Shown here: piece by piece, positions 34,082-44,981 of the stretch
How the letters are laid out: each line of letters begins with the position of its first letter
Numbering within the stretch: the first letter of the stretch is position 1
Assembly (NCBI GenBank): GCA_034008185.1
Contig: CM067087.1
Location: 46,048,090-46,112,089, forward strand
Reading direction: 5' to 3'
DNA from: Gorsachius magnificus
Lineage: Eukaryota > Chordata > Aves > Pelecaniformes > Ardeidae
DNA: 64,000 nucleotides
Made by a program: the position numbers and the translations under genes
Notes under the pieces: model-generated
Database searches by the model: none
What the model saw: only the letters and a program-made list of their open reading frames with translations
What the model was told of the DNA's origin: nothing

Positions 34082-37000
34082 GCATTTAGCTGAATACAAC
34101 GATAAAATGCATCTGCAGAGAATATTCCCTTAACAAGAATTGCAATGTAAAAATAAAACACCAGATGGCACCCGGGAGCATTACGGAGAGCGATCCAGTC
34201 TGAGGCTGCAGTGAAAATGCTGTTGGAATTGGTGTAAAAACAAATAAAGCAAGAGTCTCCTCTTCTTGCTAACGCTGAGCGCCTTTAGGCCCATGTCTCT
34301 TATCTTACTACTTTCTTGCAATCCTTGAAGTCTTCTGGAAGGGTCTTGGATACTCTTCAAAATAATTGTACTCAGTATTGTAAAAAGCCCATATTCGTCT
34401 GGTCTCGTAACTATATAAAAATCAATAAACTGCTCTTAAAAATGCCAAGATACGTAGCGAAAGAGCACAGGCGCAGGCCCAGTAACTTCCTTGGCACTAT
34501 ATGGAATATTTCCTTTGAAAACAACTCGCGTCAGGGTTGGGACGGGCCACTTCCATTCAATGACGCTTGGACCGTCTCTCTCTGCTATGACTATCCTGGC
34601 CAGCTGTGGGGATGTGATTAATAAATCAGTCATGTCACAAAAATAATCCTCTAAGGATATCTTTGTCTTTTCAAAATCTAATACCTTTCCCTTTTGATTG
34701 CGTAGCTGCTTCGTAGCTACCATACGGGCTGAGCCTGCCACCCCACTGCAGCACATTGAAAGAAGCTAAACTCTAGAAAGGAAAAATGCAGTTTAAAAGA
34801 TGTGATGTATCGCTTAAAAAAAAAAGATTTTTAAGTAAAAGCCCTTGTAAAAAAAATAAACTATGAAACAGAATTTTCACTGTATAATTTATAAACGCAT
34901 TATTTCCACTATCATAATGCAATTTTTATAGGCCTTGCACTTTATATCATGGTTATCACATTTATCTCATTTAATATATTGGTATCTTTCACTGGAATAA
35001 TCAGATTCATTTGTTTGACAGACAGGAAGAGAGAGGAGGAAACTTTTAAATTCATTTAGGATCTTGAATTGCAGATATGAACTGTAATAGCTGGTACACA
35101 TTTGAGAAGCAATCAAACCCACAATAACACATTCGATGCCAGTTCAGATCCTGCTCTCGCAGATTCTGAGTGCTGACAGAAAACGGGACCCGGCTCCGAA
35201 CTCCTACCCCCACACTCCAGCTTGACCCATTTCTCAGACTAAGAACACCTATAATTCAAAAGACATTGCTGATAACAGGTAATATATTTAAATCATATAC
35301 TGGTATATATGAATGAACATCTTTTCATAAAGTTCAAACCGGTAGGCCATATATCAGCTAAAAATGTCCTCTGTGATCCCAGCTAAACAGTCCTCTGTGA
35401 TCAGCATCTTTTCATTACAACCAGTTTTCCAAGACCTATACGCTATAATGTCCATTGTATGAGGACTGTATTTTTTTTTTTCCAGGGAAGAAAGCTTTTA
35501 ATATGTGTCATCTTTGATTTCTGGCCGGTCATGAGGAATACCGTTGTACTCCAAAAAGCATAACCTATGACTCCCAGGCGAAGGGGAGAGCCATGTGGAG
35601 TTGGACTAGAATGATGCTCCCTTCCTAAAAACGTAAGGGCTGAATTCTTCTGGGATCACTTTGCAGTGATTTAAGATGCATTTGAATTCATCTGTGACAA
35701 TATTTTGCCTGTGGAACATTGTATTGTTGCCAGGTGAACAGTAATACACGTGGACCAGACCAGTGGTTCAGCTAAGGACGCTCAGTCAATAAGTGGGCCT
35801 CTGAGTTGAGCTTAAATCTGAGTACCGTTCCCATTTCCCAGTGCTTTTGATCCACTTTATGACTTTTGGAAGGTCGTTTTTTATCTCCCTTTCTCCTACC
35901 TCTTTGCAAGTTCAAATACTTTGTAAAATCTGCTGGGGAAATGTGATGTTTGTGCAGTGTTGAGTCTATCTTAGTGTGGCATAATAATTATACCGCCAAC
36001 ATTTTAGCTAACAATACGTGCTGAATGCTACCCTACTGAGAGTGATTCTAGTTTTCGTTGTTGTCTTATTAAATCAGCCTGTAGTTTGTACCAGAGCTAA
36101 CACACGACCCGGTTTACCTTCAAAAAAAAAAAAAATCCTTCTTTGATTTTCAGAGGAATGTATCAGACCCATAGAATAACCCCTCGTTATTCTGATAATG
36201 GGAAAACAATCACTTGACCCAGGAGGACTTCAGGGAGAAAGAAGAATATAGGCACTACATCGGAGCGCTGAGTTAATCAGATTAGAATCTGTTTTCTATA
36301 ACTAATTTAACAGTTGCCAATAGTATTGGACTGAGCTTCTCGCTTTCCCTATGAGCCTGCATGCAAAAAAGCAGTGGCAGGTTCCGCACGCAGCCTTCGC
36401 TCTACCCCCTGACTCCATTCACCTCCAAGGACTTTTTCCATTATCGTGTCTTTACCTTTTTATTAAAACACCCACAGCAGCGCTTTTTTTGATGGCGGTG
36501 GTTGTGATGGAGACATCTATCAAACGCAAAGCAGCTTCAGGCCGTATTCCCGTTTTGCACGAAGCATTGGATAGCTCCGGTGGTATCCACTTTAAATCAC
36601 TGCAAATGTCACTGCAAATTCTTGATCCGCCCATTTGCCTAATGACTGTATTGCTTAAGAGAACTTGGATAGAAAATAGTTTGCTTTTACTCAAAATAAT
36701 GCTAAAGTAATTAGATGTTCTAAATTGCCTGAATGCTGCAAGTGCCATTAAGCTCTTTTGGCACATGAAAGAAGAGCAATGGGAAAGCTACTTTAGAAAA
36801 TCACATATAAAATGTATTCAGAAGTTATTTTTGAAAGGTACTGCAAAAAAAGCATACTTTTAATACATTGAAGTAATAAGTAGTTTAGCAAATCCTTTGC
36901 AAACTTGTCAAAATGTCATATCCAGGTACTGGATTGGAAAATTAGTAACTGCTGAAGTGTGTGAGTGTTTAAAGGTGTCACTGTGTGTGGCAGACTGGCG

Positions 37001-37489
37001 GATTTTAGCTTCTGGCTTTAAGGAGAGATGTTAATCATTATGGCTGATATTTAAAATGTCAGAAGACCTTAGCATGAGGATAAAGGATTTAATATGAGAC
37101 TCTGCTGCGTCATGTTTCCTCACCGAAAAGAAGGAAGATCGGCACCTGTTCCCTTTCTCGCCTTTTTTTCCTTTTTTCTTTTATTCAGTGGCACTGGAAT
37201 AGCTGAAGCGGTGGCCCAAAAGCACGCGCGCTTGTAGAGCATGGAGCTGTGAGGGGGAGAAGTGGGCTGCTCTTTGCTACAGGTGCCTTTTCTTGCACCC
37301 CTGTTGTAGCTCCCGTGCTCTCTCATAGCAGCACCTGGGACCATTGCACCCGGTGGCGCTGGCAGGGAAGCATGGCTGGAATGAGGGCACCTTAATTTAT
37401 CCCTTCCATCCTCACCTGCTTCCTTTTTCTTTGGATGAGGCTCTGGAAAAATACGGGAAATCTTTCTTTCACAGCAAATTTCTTGGAGA

Positions 37490-37708
37490 GGATTTCTTTC
37501 CAGTGAGGGTGGTGAAACCCTGGCAGGGGTTGCCCAGAGAGGGGGTGGAGGCCCCATCCCTGGGACCATTCCAGGCCAGGTTGGCCGGGGCTGTGAGCAA
37601 CCTGATGTGGTTCAAGGTGTCCCTGCTCCTGCAGGGGGGTTGGGCTGGGTGGCCTCTGGGGGTCCCTTCCCACCCAAAACATTCTGTGATTCTATGATTC
37701 TATGATTT
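37490..37708 (+). mobile_element. CR1 LINE fragment, 3' end, 5'-truncated (subfamily A)
   Basis: From GGATTTCTTTCCAGTGAGGG to three ATTCTRTGA units at the 3' end. Apart from a few substitutions it matches the copy at 12078, including CTGTGAGCAACCTGATGTGG and CTCCTGCAGGGGGGTTGGGC. Its truncation point lies about 100 bases further 3' than in that copy. No intact frame. Confidence 0.96.
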
Positions 37709-40700
37709 TGACTACCTCTGCTTAATGCCTTCTAGGTAAGCAAAGCTGCAGAATTATTTTACTTCCACGGCCAGTGCTTCTAAACTACTCCGTGAGAGTG
37801 CTTTTAGTGGCTGGAAGAGGCTAAAAAGGGGTAAAGAAGAAAACTCATCTGAGATTTTTTTTTTTGGTTTGTTTTTTCTTATTTCCTTTTAATAAAAGGC
37901 TGTAAAATGCGCTCAAGTAGCTGAAGCTTTAAATTATTTGCGTTTAAGCACATAGTTTCCACTCTGCCAGGTTAATTCTGCTCATCTTGGTAAAATGAAG
38001 CAAGTCACATGTGAATTTCTCTGCTTTGATGTTCACTTAGGCAACCTGCTGCCGTGGGACACCCGAAGGATGGTATCTGTTAAATACATCCCAGATACAA
38101 AATGATCCATAATTATTGAATAACAAGGCTGTAATACCCTGTTCAGGAAGCATTTAAGCATTTTGTCTAAACAGAATTGTTATGTTGGTTTAACTATTTT
38201 AGATATTTAGATAGTTTAGATAGGGCTGTGGTTTTTTTTCCTACCAAATCTGAGCAATGGTATGAACTTAGTTGTCACCAGGTAAAGTTATACAAAGTCA
38301 TATAAATTTTTCATTTTTAAAGACAACAGAGTGCAGGGAAAGTGTTTTGTATAAGAATAGCATTTCCTATGCTAGGAAATAGAAGAAAAGACAAGATTTT
38401 TTGCTTTTGGCAAGGTAACATAGAGACTTTGTGGTTGGTGTCCCAGCTTTAAAAAGAGAATGGGAGAAGAGTGATGTCTTGATGAATATTAATTGACACT
38501 CACCTTTTCACAGTCTTTCTACGAAACAAGCTATTTCCTAAAACCAGTAATGAACTTCAGGGTGTTATCTGGGTACCATTGTAAAGAAGATTTGAATTTC
38601 AATCTTTTGTCACTATTGAGAGCATGCTGGGTGGTTTCACAAACAGAAAAACTACTCTTGGGATAGGGAACAAACTACAGATTCGGCCTCTGAGTTCACA
38701 AAGTAAATTCACTCTGATTTATTCATCTGGGAGTTTCTGACGGCCTGTGAAATACATGAAAGGTCCTCTTTGCCCTCTTTTCATTGGTTTGTGCTCTACA
38801 TTTACGCACCTCTGCAGCTGGAGTTGTTAGTTAATGACTGGATCAGCAGCTGCGGTGAAGCGACGATGCGCAGCCCCGGGATGCAGTCCCTGAATACCAG
38901 TGGTAAACTGGGACACATCATGGGAGCCGTGTTTCTTTCCGAACTTACTCAGTAAGCCGAAAGCTCTGGTAACCCACAGCAGTTTTTATCAGGGTGTTTT
39001 TATCAGGCAATGCACTTGCCTTTGCTTTACCCAGAGGAAGCGGGTGCGCTTCTGCAAGGGGGGTTTCAGGTATGGTTCAAACCTATCCCATTTGACCCTA
39101 AAAAAGGAGGAGCTTCCAGTGAGTTCAAGCCCGAGACACTTCCAGTTAGCTTTCCCCATTCCTTTCAGAAATCAGATCCTTCTACTTCTCTTCCCGTTGT
39201 TCTCTTCTCGGTTTTTTTCCCCTCTCGAGTCTGACCTCCATCACCTCTCATAAGCTGTCCCTGTACTGCAGAGAGGCAGAGCGCGGCTGAGCACCGCGGG
39301 CTCAGCGCTCTTTCCCAAAGGGCTGCGCCACGCGCCGCACGGCATCTGCCATCGCCCACCAGCTGAGGCATCACCGCCGTCATCCTCCTGGTCGTGACAC
39401 GCAGGGAGAGACTGAAACCTGGGGTTATTTCCAAGCCCCGGTTTCTCGGACAGATTGAGTGCGCTGTGCTCGCAGCTCCCGTCTCCGGGAGGCATTTTAC
39501 ACTATTCACACCGCTGTGGGTGGGAGTTTTGTTTGTTTGGTTTTCTGTATTTTCTCAACGTGATGCAAAGGAGATAAAAGGCATCCATTTCATTACAGAA
39601 TACTTCACTTCCAGCAGCAGTTTAGTGCTCGACCGTATAAAATTGCATTTAAATGTGTTTAGCTTTTCGACTGCAGGCACGTGTGTTGCTTCCCCTTGCT
39701 TGCTCATAACAAAAGAAACCTGACGTTATTCTCTCTCCTGACAATGCGCTACCTGTTTCCTTCCTCTCACTTTCTTCACTCCTCATCGCCTCCCCTTACT
39801 TTATTCTCCCTGTCATGCATTACCATTTACTTTCCCACTAGCTGCGAAGTGGATGCTTCAGAAACAGAAGATACAATACATACACTATAAAATTATTTTT
39901 ACCAGAAAATTTAATGGAAAATCTCAGTAATTCTTCACAAGCGATTCACACACTGGAAAATAGAGCACAGTCCAGAAAAAGGAATAAACATGTGATAAAG
40001 TACTTGGCATGTGGTAGTCAATGCACTGATAGCAGAGAGGTTTTATCCCTAGGTGGAAAAAACTGTTGAATAATTAGTAGCACATAAAAGACAAAAATTT
40101 CTTTTCCTTCTCTCAGCGATGGCAGTGGATGCTCTCGCTGTGAGTTGCATTTCTCAAAGACCAGAAGATTAAGTCAAGGCAATTTCTGCATGAGCATCAT
40201 CAGGATCAAAACATTGTCTATAATTTCTTGGTGTCTAAGGCAGTTTTGACAAGTATAAACCTGACAGTCAGTGGTCAGAACACATTTAATACATCTTTCA
40301 TGTGCTGAAGTTAGGAGGTCTAAGGTCTCCCTGGGGTAATATGATGTAAAAGATGTTCATGGCACTAATTTACTCACAGACCATTAGCTCTCTGTAGATG
40401 CTAGACTTTAAAGACCCGTGTGCAAGGAACGTACTCTTCAGATACCCATATTATACCGCAATCCTTCATTTTCTTAATGCAATTTCCTGCAGCTGTCCTG
40501 TTGGTCATATGATGAGCAATGAAGAGTAGACCTCGGAAAGCCATAACTCTGAGTAATAGGCCTTCCTATTTTGTACTAAACATTGCGTGTGTTTCGTTCC
40601 TTAAGCAAAGAGGGGAGATGGAATTTGAAATATAAAAAAATGATTTGTTGCAGTCAGTTTTGACAAACAGTATTCGCTAGTGTTTCAGTGTTTTGAAGAA

Positions 40701-43408
40701 ATTGGCACAGAAAAATGAAATGCTAACTACGGTTATGAAGCTTTTTTATAGGCTTTCTGCCTCTGTTTTCCAATTTTAATAAGGTGCCTATAAAAAATGA
40801 ATAATGAAGCAATATATAAACAATGTTATGAAGACAGCCTTTTCTCATTAGGTCGAACACCCTACAATTTTTTAGATGGATTTATTATTTTTTTTTAATG
40901 TTCTGAAGGTGAGTTTTGGATGAAATGCCACATATCTATAGAATGATGGGTAATGATGAAGAATTAACATCACATACCAAATTGTGTTGCCATTAGAATA
41001 GTATATCATGCAGTTAGGTGCCAGCAGATTTAGCAGTCGTGCCGGCCGTCGTTATCAGAGCATCCAAAGGGCCATCTTTCTATCCAAGCAGGGGAGGCTA
41101 ACAGCTTGCAGTATGCACATAATAGAAGAGAATGTGTGGGATCTCTGGTGATCTTTTTGATTGAGAATCAATTCGAGTAAGTTGCTGTTACTGTGAGACT
41201 GGATACAAAGTGAGACCCACTTGACAGTTACTAATTACAGCAGGCAGCCAAAAGAGCTCTGTAGAGATACGAGGACAGAAATGGCTAAATTAGTAAACTG
41301 TGTTGACACGCTCGCTCAATATTTTTTAATATGCAAGCACAGCATATTCCCAGGTCTAGTGAACCTGACAGGCGTGAGTTACTGACACTTTATGAAAATG
41401 AAGCAGAGACTATGATTTTTTTTAATTTTTTTTATTTTTCACAATTAGGTAGCTCAAAACTAATTATCCTAGGAAAATGGAATGAGCAAGCTGTCCCAGC
41501 AGGGAAAGCTTGCACTTGTCTGTGTTGCTGCCTGAGTTCAAAAGCAACCTCTAACTAGATGCTTTTTAACCCAGGGATGCCACCAAGGAAACGCTCCTGT
41601 TCTTTAAAGCCAACAGACGCTGACTCCCATCCTGCTCCCCCACTCCTCGTGGTGCCCAGTGGGATTTCTACGTCACCTTGCTTTAGAGTGGGAATTAAAG
41701 AAATGTAAATCTGGGATAATTCTGCCCTGCCGTAGATCCCTTGGCATATGCCCTTCTTTGGGACAGTGTCCAAGAACAGCCATGTGCAGATGCCTGGGGT
41801 GGAGGCAGGGAGCTTTATTTTGTTGTTGTGTGTGGGGTTTTTTTTTTTTTCCCTTCCTCTTCTGATCTCTTACGAAAAGTGCCAGATCATCTTGTCACGT
41901 TCTTGGTGATTCGGTGTGTGTTTCATTTGGAAATGCATATGCCCACAGGAGGGTAACTGGTGCCTTGTAGGACGGAGCCTGATAAAAACCTAACCCAGCT
42001 ACGTGGCTGTTTTGAAACCGAGTCCTGTATGAGAATCCCCGGGTGTCGTATCTTCTGATTTGCCAGAACATTTGCGAATATTTTTTTAAAATAACTCTAA
42101 GATTTTATGAGACTGAACTTGTTATCCTTTACCGCATCGTGAAATTTCCCTACATTTTCTTAGCAAGCATTTTTTACAGCCTTGGACTCCTAATTGGGAA
42201 AATTGGGACTTCTTTAATGCCAGTGCCATATTTCAGCTAATGGAAGAGCCTGACACAGCGCTGAGGTCAGCACTTTCTCGCGTGTTTATCACACTGTTCT
42301 CAACCTCGGGTTGTGCTCAAATCTTTCTCTTCTTTCCCGTGGTCACACTTGCCAAATCACATCTGGTTTTTCCCTTGGAACCTCTCTGGAATCTTACTGT
42401 GCCTCACTTTCCTCTTCTGGGCACTTACTGTCCCTCACAGTGATACAACCCCCTGCTTGTTCCTTATTTTGACCTTCCCCTCACCTTCTCTGCTGTAAGC
42501 TTATCTCTGCTTTCTTCATGTACCATTGCATCCAGGTCTCCCCGGCACAGAGAGAGACCCCGCAGTGCGCACACGCACCCCTCTCTTGTCCTAATGTTTG
42601 ATTTCTCTCTATCTGCTCTCTGAACTCCCAAGCTTGTAATATTTTATTTTTTTTTTTTGGTGCTGTATCCTATTCCGCCCCGCTGTGTGAATGCAGAGCA
42701 TCATGGGGCTAATGCCTTTTTCTGTCCTGTAAATAATTACTAAAGTGTATTGTCAGGTTTATGGCAAACTGGCTGCCTGTGTCCGAAGTCATACATTTAA
42801 TCAGGTTTTGTATCACTAAATTATTGGCTGAATGCTCTCTTACCGAGCTGAGCGTGAATTAGCAGCACAGATGTGTTTAACTCAGCATTGCATAGGACCT
42901 TCAAAAGTATTTCTTCAGTACTAAGGTAACTTCTGGAAAACTGTGCATCGTGTTTCCTTGGGGAAATTACAGCGCTGCTAAAGGAACTTTACCCACAAGA
43001 CGGGAAGACACTGACCAGTAGCGTTAATAAAAATATAAATGGTTTTCAAACATCGTGTGCGAACCAAAGCTGAGGGTTGAATCACAGATTCATGCAGGGA
43101 AAGATCAGAAGGAAACATCATAATCCAATTCGATTTTCTGTCCACAGACCTTCACCCAATCCATTCTGCGGTATAAAGCTGCTCTTTCTAACCTGGATAA
43201 ACTCAGGTTATTAGGCTGAGTTGCTGTTGCAGACTGAAGACTGATTTTTTTCAGTTCTAGGAAAGGATTCTATAATTTCTGAGGAAATAGAAAATATTTC
43301 ACTAGTTGATTGTTAAATTGTTCACCAAATTGAACATGCTTGGAGGTTGAAATGTGAGATACCCCAGAAGAGGGTGAAGGTGGAATGCAGGTGACAGTGG
43401 TACAACTT
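37709..43408. other. Intronic stretch, no gene seen
   Basis: No exon or RNA gene recognised. A CpG-dense patch lies at about 39275-39420 (GCGCGGCTGAGCACCGCGGG, CCACGCGCCGCACGG). It stands out from the AT-rich surroundings and could be a small regulatory element. A short tandem duplication TTTTTATCAGG occurs near 38981-39006. T runs occur at 41838-41850 and 42649-42659. Confidence 0.55.
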
Positions 43409-43698
43409 AGAATCATAGAATCACAGAATCGTTGAGGTTGGAAAAGCCCTTTAAGATCATCAAGCCCAACCGTTCCCCTACCCCTGCCATCCCACCCCCA
43501 AACCCCGGCCCTCAGCACCGCCTCTGCCCGGCTGTTAAATCCCCCCAGGGCTGGGGACTCGACCCCTTCCCTGGGCAGCCCCTTCCAGTGCCTGACAGCC
43601 CTTTGGGGAAGGAATTGTTCCCCAGGGCCAACCTCACCCTGCCCTGGCACAACTTGAGGCCGTTTCCTCTCATCCCATCGCCCATGCCCTGGGAGAAA
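43409..43698 (-). mobile_element. CR1 LINE fragment, 3' end, 5'-truncated (subfamily B)
   Basis: Reverse-oriented, from AATCATAGAATCACAGAATC to the complement of TTCTCCCAGGGCATGGGCGA. It is very close to the copy at 18660 and breaks off at almost the same 5' point. The reverse-transcriptase remnant reads [20 protein letters not shown] before shifting frame. Long open frames across this copy on both strands are consequences of the GC-rich repeat. Confidence 0.96.
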
Positions 43699-44395
43699 CT
43701 TGACCAGGAATTTACCTTTTTCACTGACATCGAGCCCAAAGGAAGCTAAAACCTCTGCATGGGCTATGATTTCTGCATTAAATAAGAGCCTGAGATCCTT
43801 TCGCTGTTTGTTTCTCCATTTCTCCCAAATGGGATATACATAAAATGCCTTTTGCTTTCTGTTTTGATGTAAAGAACTCTTGCCATACATTTCATTTTTC
43901 ATTGCAATACAAAATAATCTCCCCGTCTCTTGAAGTTTGCATTTTTGTGGAGTTCAGAGATAGTTTTTCCATACAAATGTTTCCCTTTGCATCGAGTGAG
44001 CTATGACTGTGGTGTTCTCTGACATTTTCCCCTTCCCGCAGACTGTTCTCTATCTCTTAAAGGCAGTGAGCCATTCTGGGGCTGATGTGACAAGACGTGA
44101 CAGGAAATTCCACTGAATAAAACAAATTATACACTAGAGATGTGCTGAACTGACTGAAAACAATTTGGACACCAGGGGCTATGAAAGATGCTGAGAAGGT
44201 TGAGAACAATGACATTTTCTTTTACATTTTATTTAAAGTGTTTTGATGCACAACCTGGTGTAAGTCAGGGATCGTGAGTCCTTCTTTGGGTTGCCCCCCT
44301 TCAGACCCCTTGCTCCGAAGGGTGCGCACAGACGTATGTGAGTGAGCTGAGGCAGGGAGACTCTTGGGGCTGGTAACGACTCATTATGGTTTGGA
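43699..44395. other. Intronic stretch between CR1 and LTR, no gene seen
   Basis: Unremarkable sequence without a recognisable exon, RNA gene or repeat. It ends at the target-site copy of the LTR. Confidence 0.6.
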
Positions 44396-44400
44396 CTCAT
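44396..44400 (+). repeat. Target-site duplication of the LTR, left copy
   Basis: CTCAT directly precedes the LTR and is repeated directly after it (44977-44981). The base before the left copy is also A, like the last base of the LTR, so a 6-base reading ACTCAT is possible. Confidence 0.85.
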
Positions 44401-44976
44401 TGTGCTGGTTTTGGCTGGGGTAGAGGTGATTTTCTTCATAGCAGCTACTATGGGGCCACGTTTGGGATTTGTTCTGGCCACAGGGCTGATAACCCAGGGA
44501 TGGTTTTTTTCCTGCTGAGCAGGGCTCACACAGAGCCAAGGCTTCTTCTCACCCCACCCCACCAGCGAGGGGCTGGGGGCACAAGGGGTTGGGAGGGGAC
44601 ATGGCCGGGACAGCTGACCCCGACTGACCCCCGGGGTACCCCACACCGTATGGCATCATGCTCAGTGTATAGAGCTGGGGGAAGAAGGAAGGAGGTCGTT
44701 GGGAGCGATGGCGTTTGCCCAAGTCACCGTTATGCGTGATGGAGCCCGGCTGTCCTGGGGATGGCTGAGCACCCCCCTGCCATGGGAAGCAGGGAATGGA
44801 TTCCTGGTTTTGCTTTGCTTGCATGTGTGGCTTTTGCTTTCCCTATGGAACTGTCTTTATCTCAACCCATGAGCTTTCTCACTTTTACCCTTCCGATTCT
44901 CCCCTCCACCCCACCGGGGGGGAGCGAGCGAGCGGCCGTGTGGGGTTCAGTGGCTGGCTGGGTTTAAACCATGACA
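44401..44976 (+). mobile_element. Solo LTR of an endogenous retrovirus (ERVL-like)
   Basis: A 576-base element starts TGTGCTGG and ends ATGACA (TG...CA). It is flanked by CTCAT on both sides, a 5-base duplication that fits ERVL-class insertions. It resembles a solo LTR type I recognise from many bird genomes. Expected internal signals can be placed: a TATA-like box (TATAGA, 44668-44673), and near TGTCTTTATCTCAACCCATG (from about 44853) the degraded polyadenylation region. No gag, pol or env sequence flanks it, so the provirus has been reduced by LTR-LTR recombination. The + orientation follows from the order of these signals. It sits in the same direction as NLGN1 and could act as a weak promoter or polyadenylation site, but nothing shows that it does. 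Confidence 0.93.
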
Positions 44977-44981
44977 CTCAT
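44977..44981 (+). repeat. Target-site duplication of the LTR, right copy
   Basis: CTCAT, matching the copy at 44396-44400. The perfect match shows the solo LTR has kept both original insertion borders. Confidence 0.85.

Larger units (their letters stand above)
29791..37489. other. Intronic stretch, no gene seen
   Basis: No exon or RNA gene could be supported. A GC-richer zone at about 30110-31110 holds several overlapping long open frames on the minus strand, which I regard as by-products of base composition. A 40-base pyrimidine tract lies at 31070-31109 and 18 A at 31209-31226. At about 33380-33540 there is an old-repeat-like block with a near-perfect inverted repeat. Twelve C occur at 34070-34081. 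A short tandem duplication around GTCCTCTGTGATC lies at about 35364-35402. Confidence 0.55.

Noticed and set aside
43270..43902. 210-codon minus-strand open frame
   Set aside because: It runs through a CR1 copy in sense orientation but off the reverse-transcriptase frame, joined to unrelated flanks. It is not a gene.
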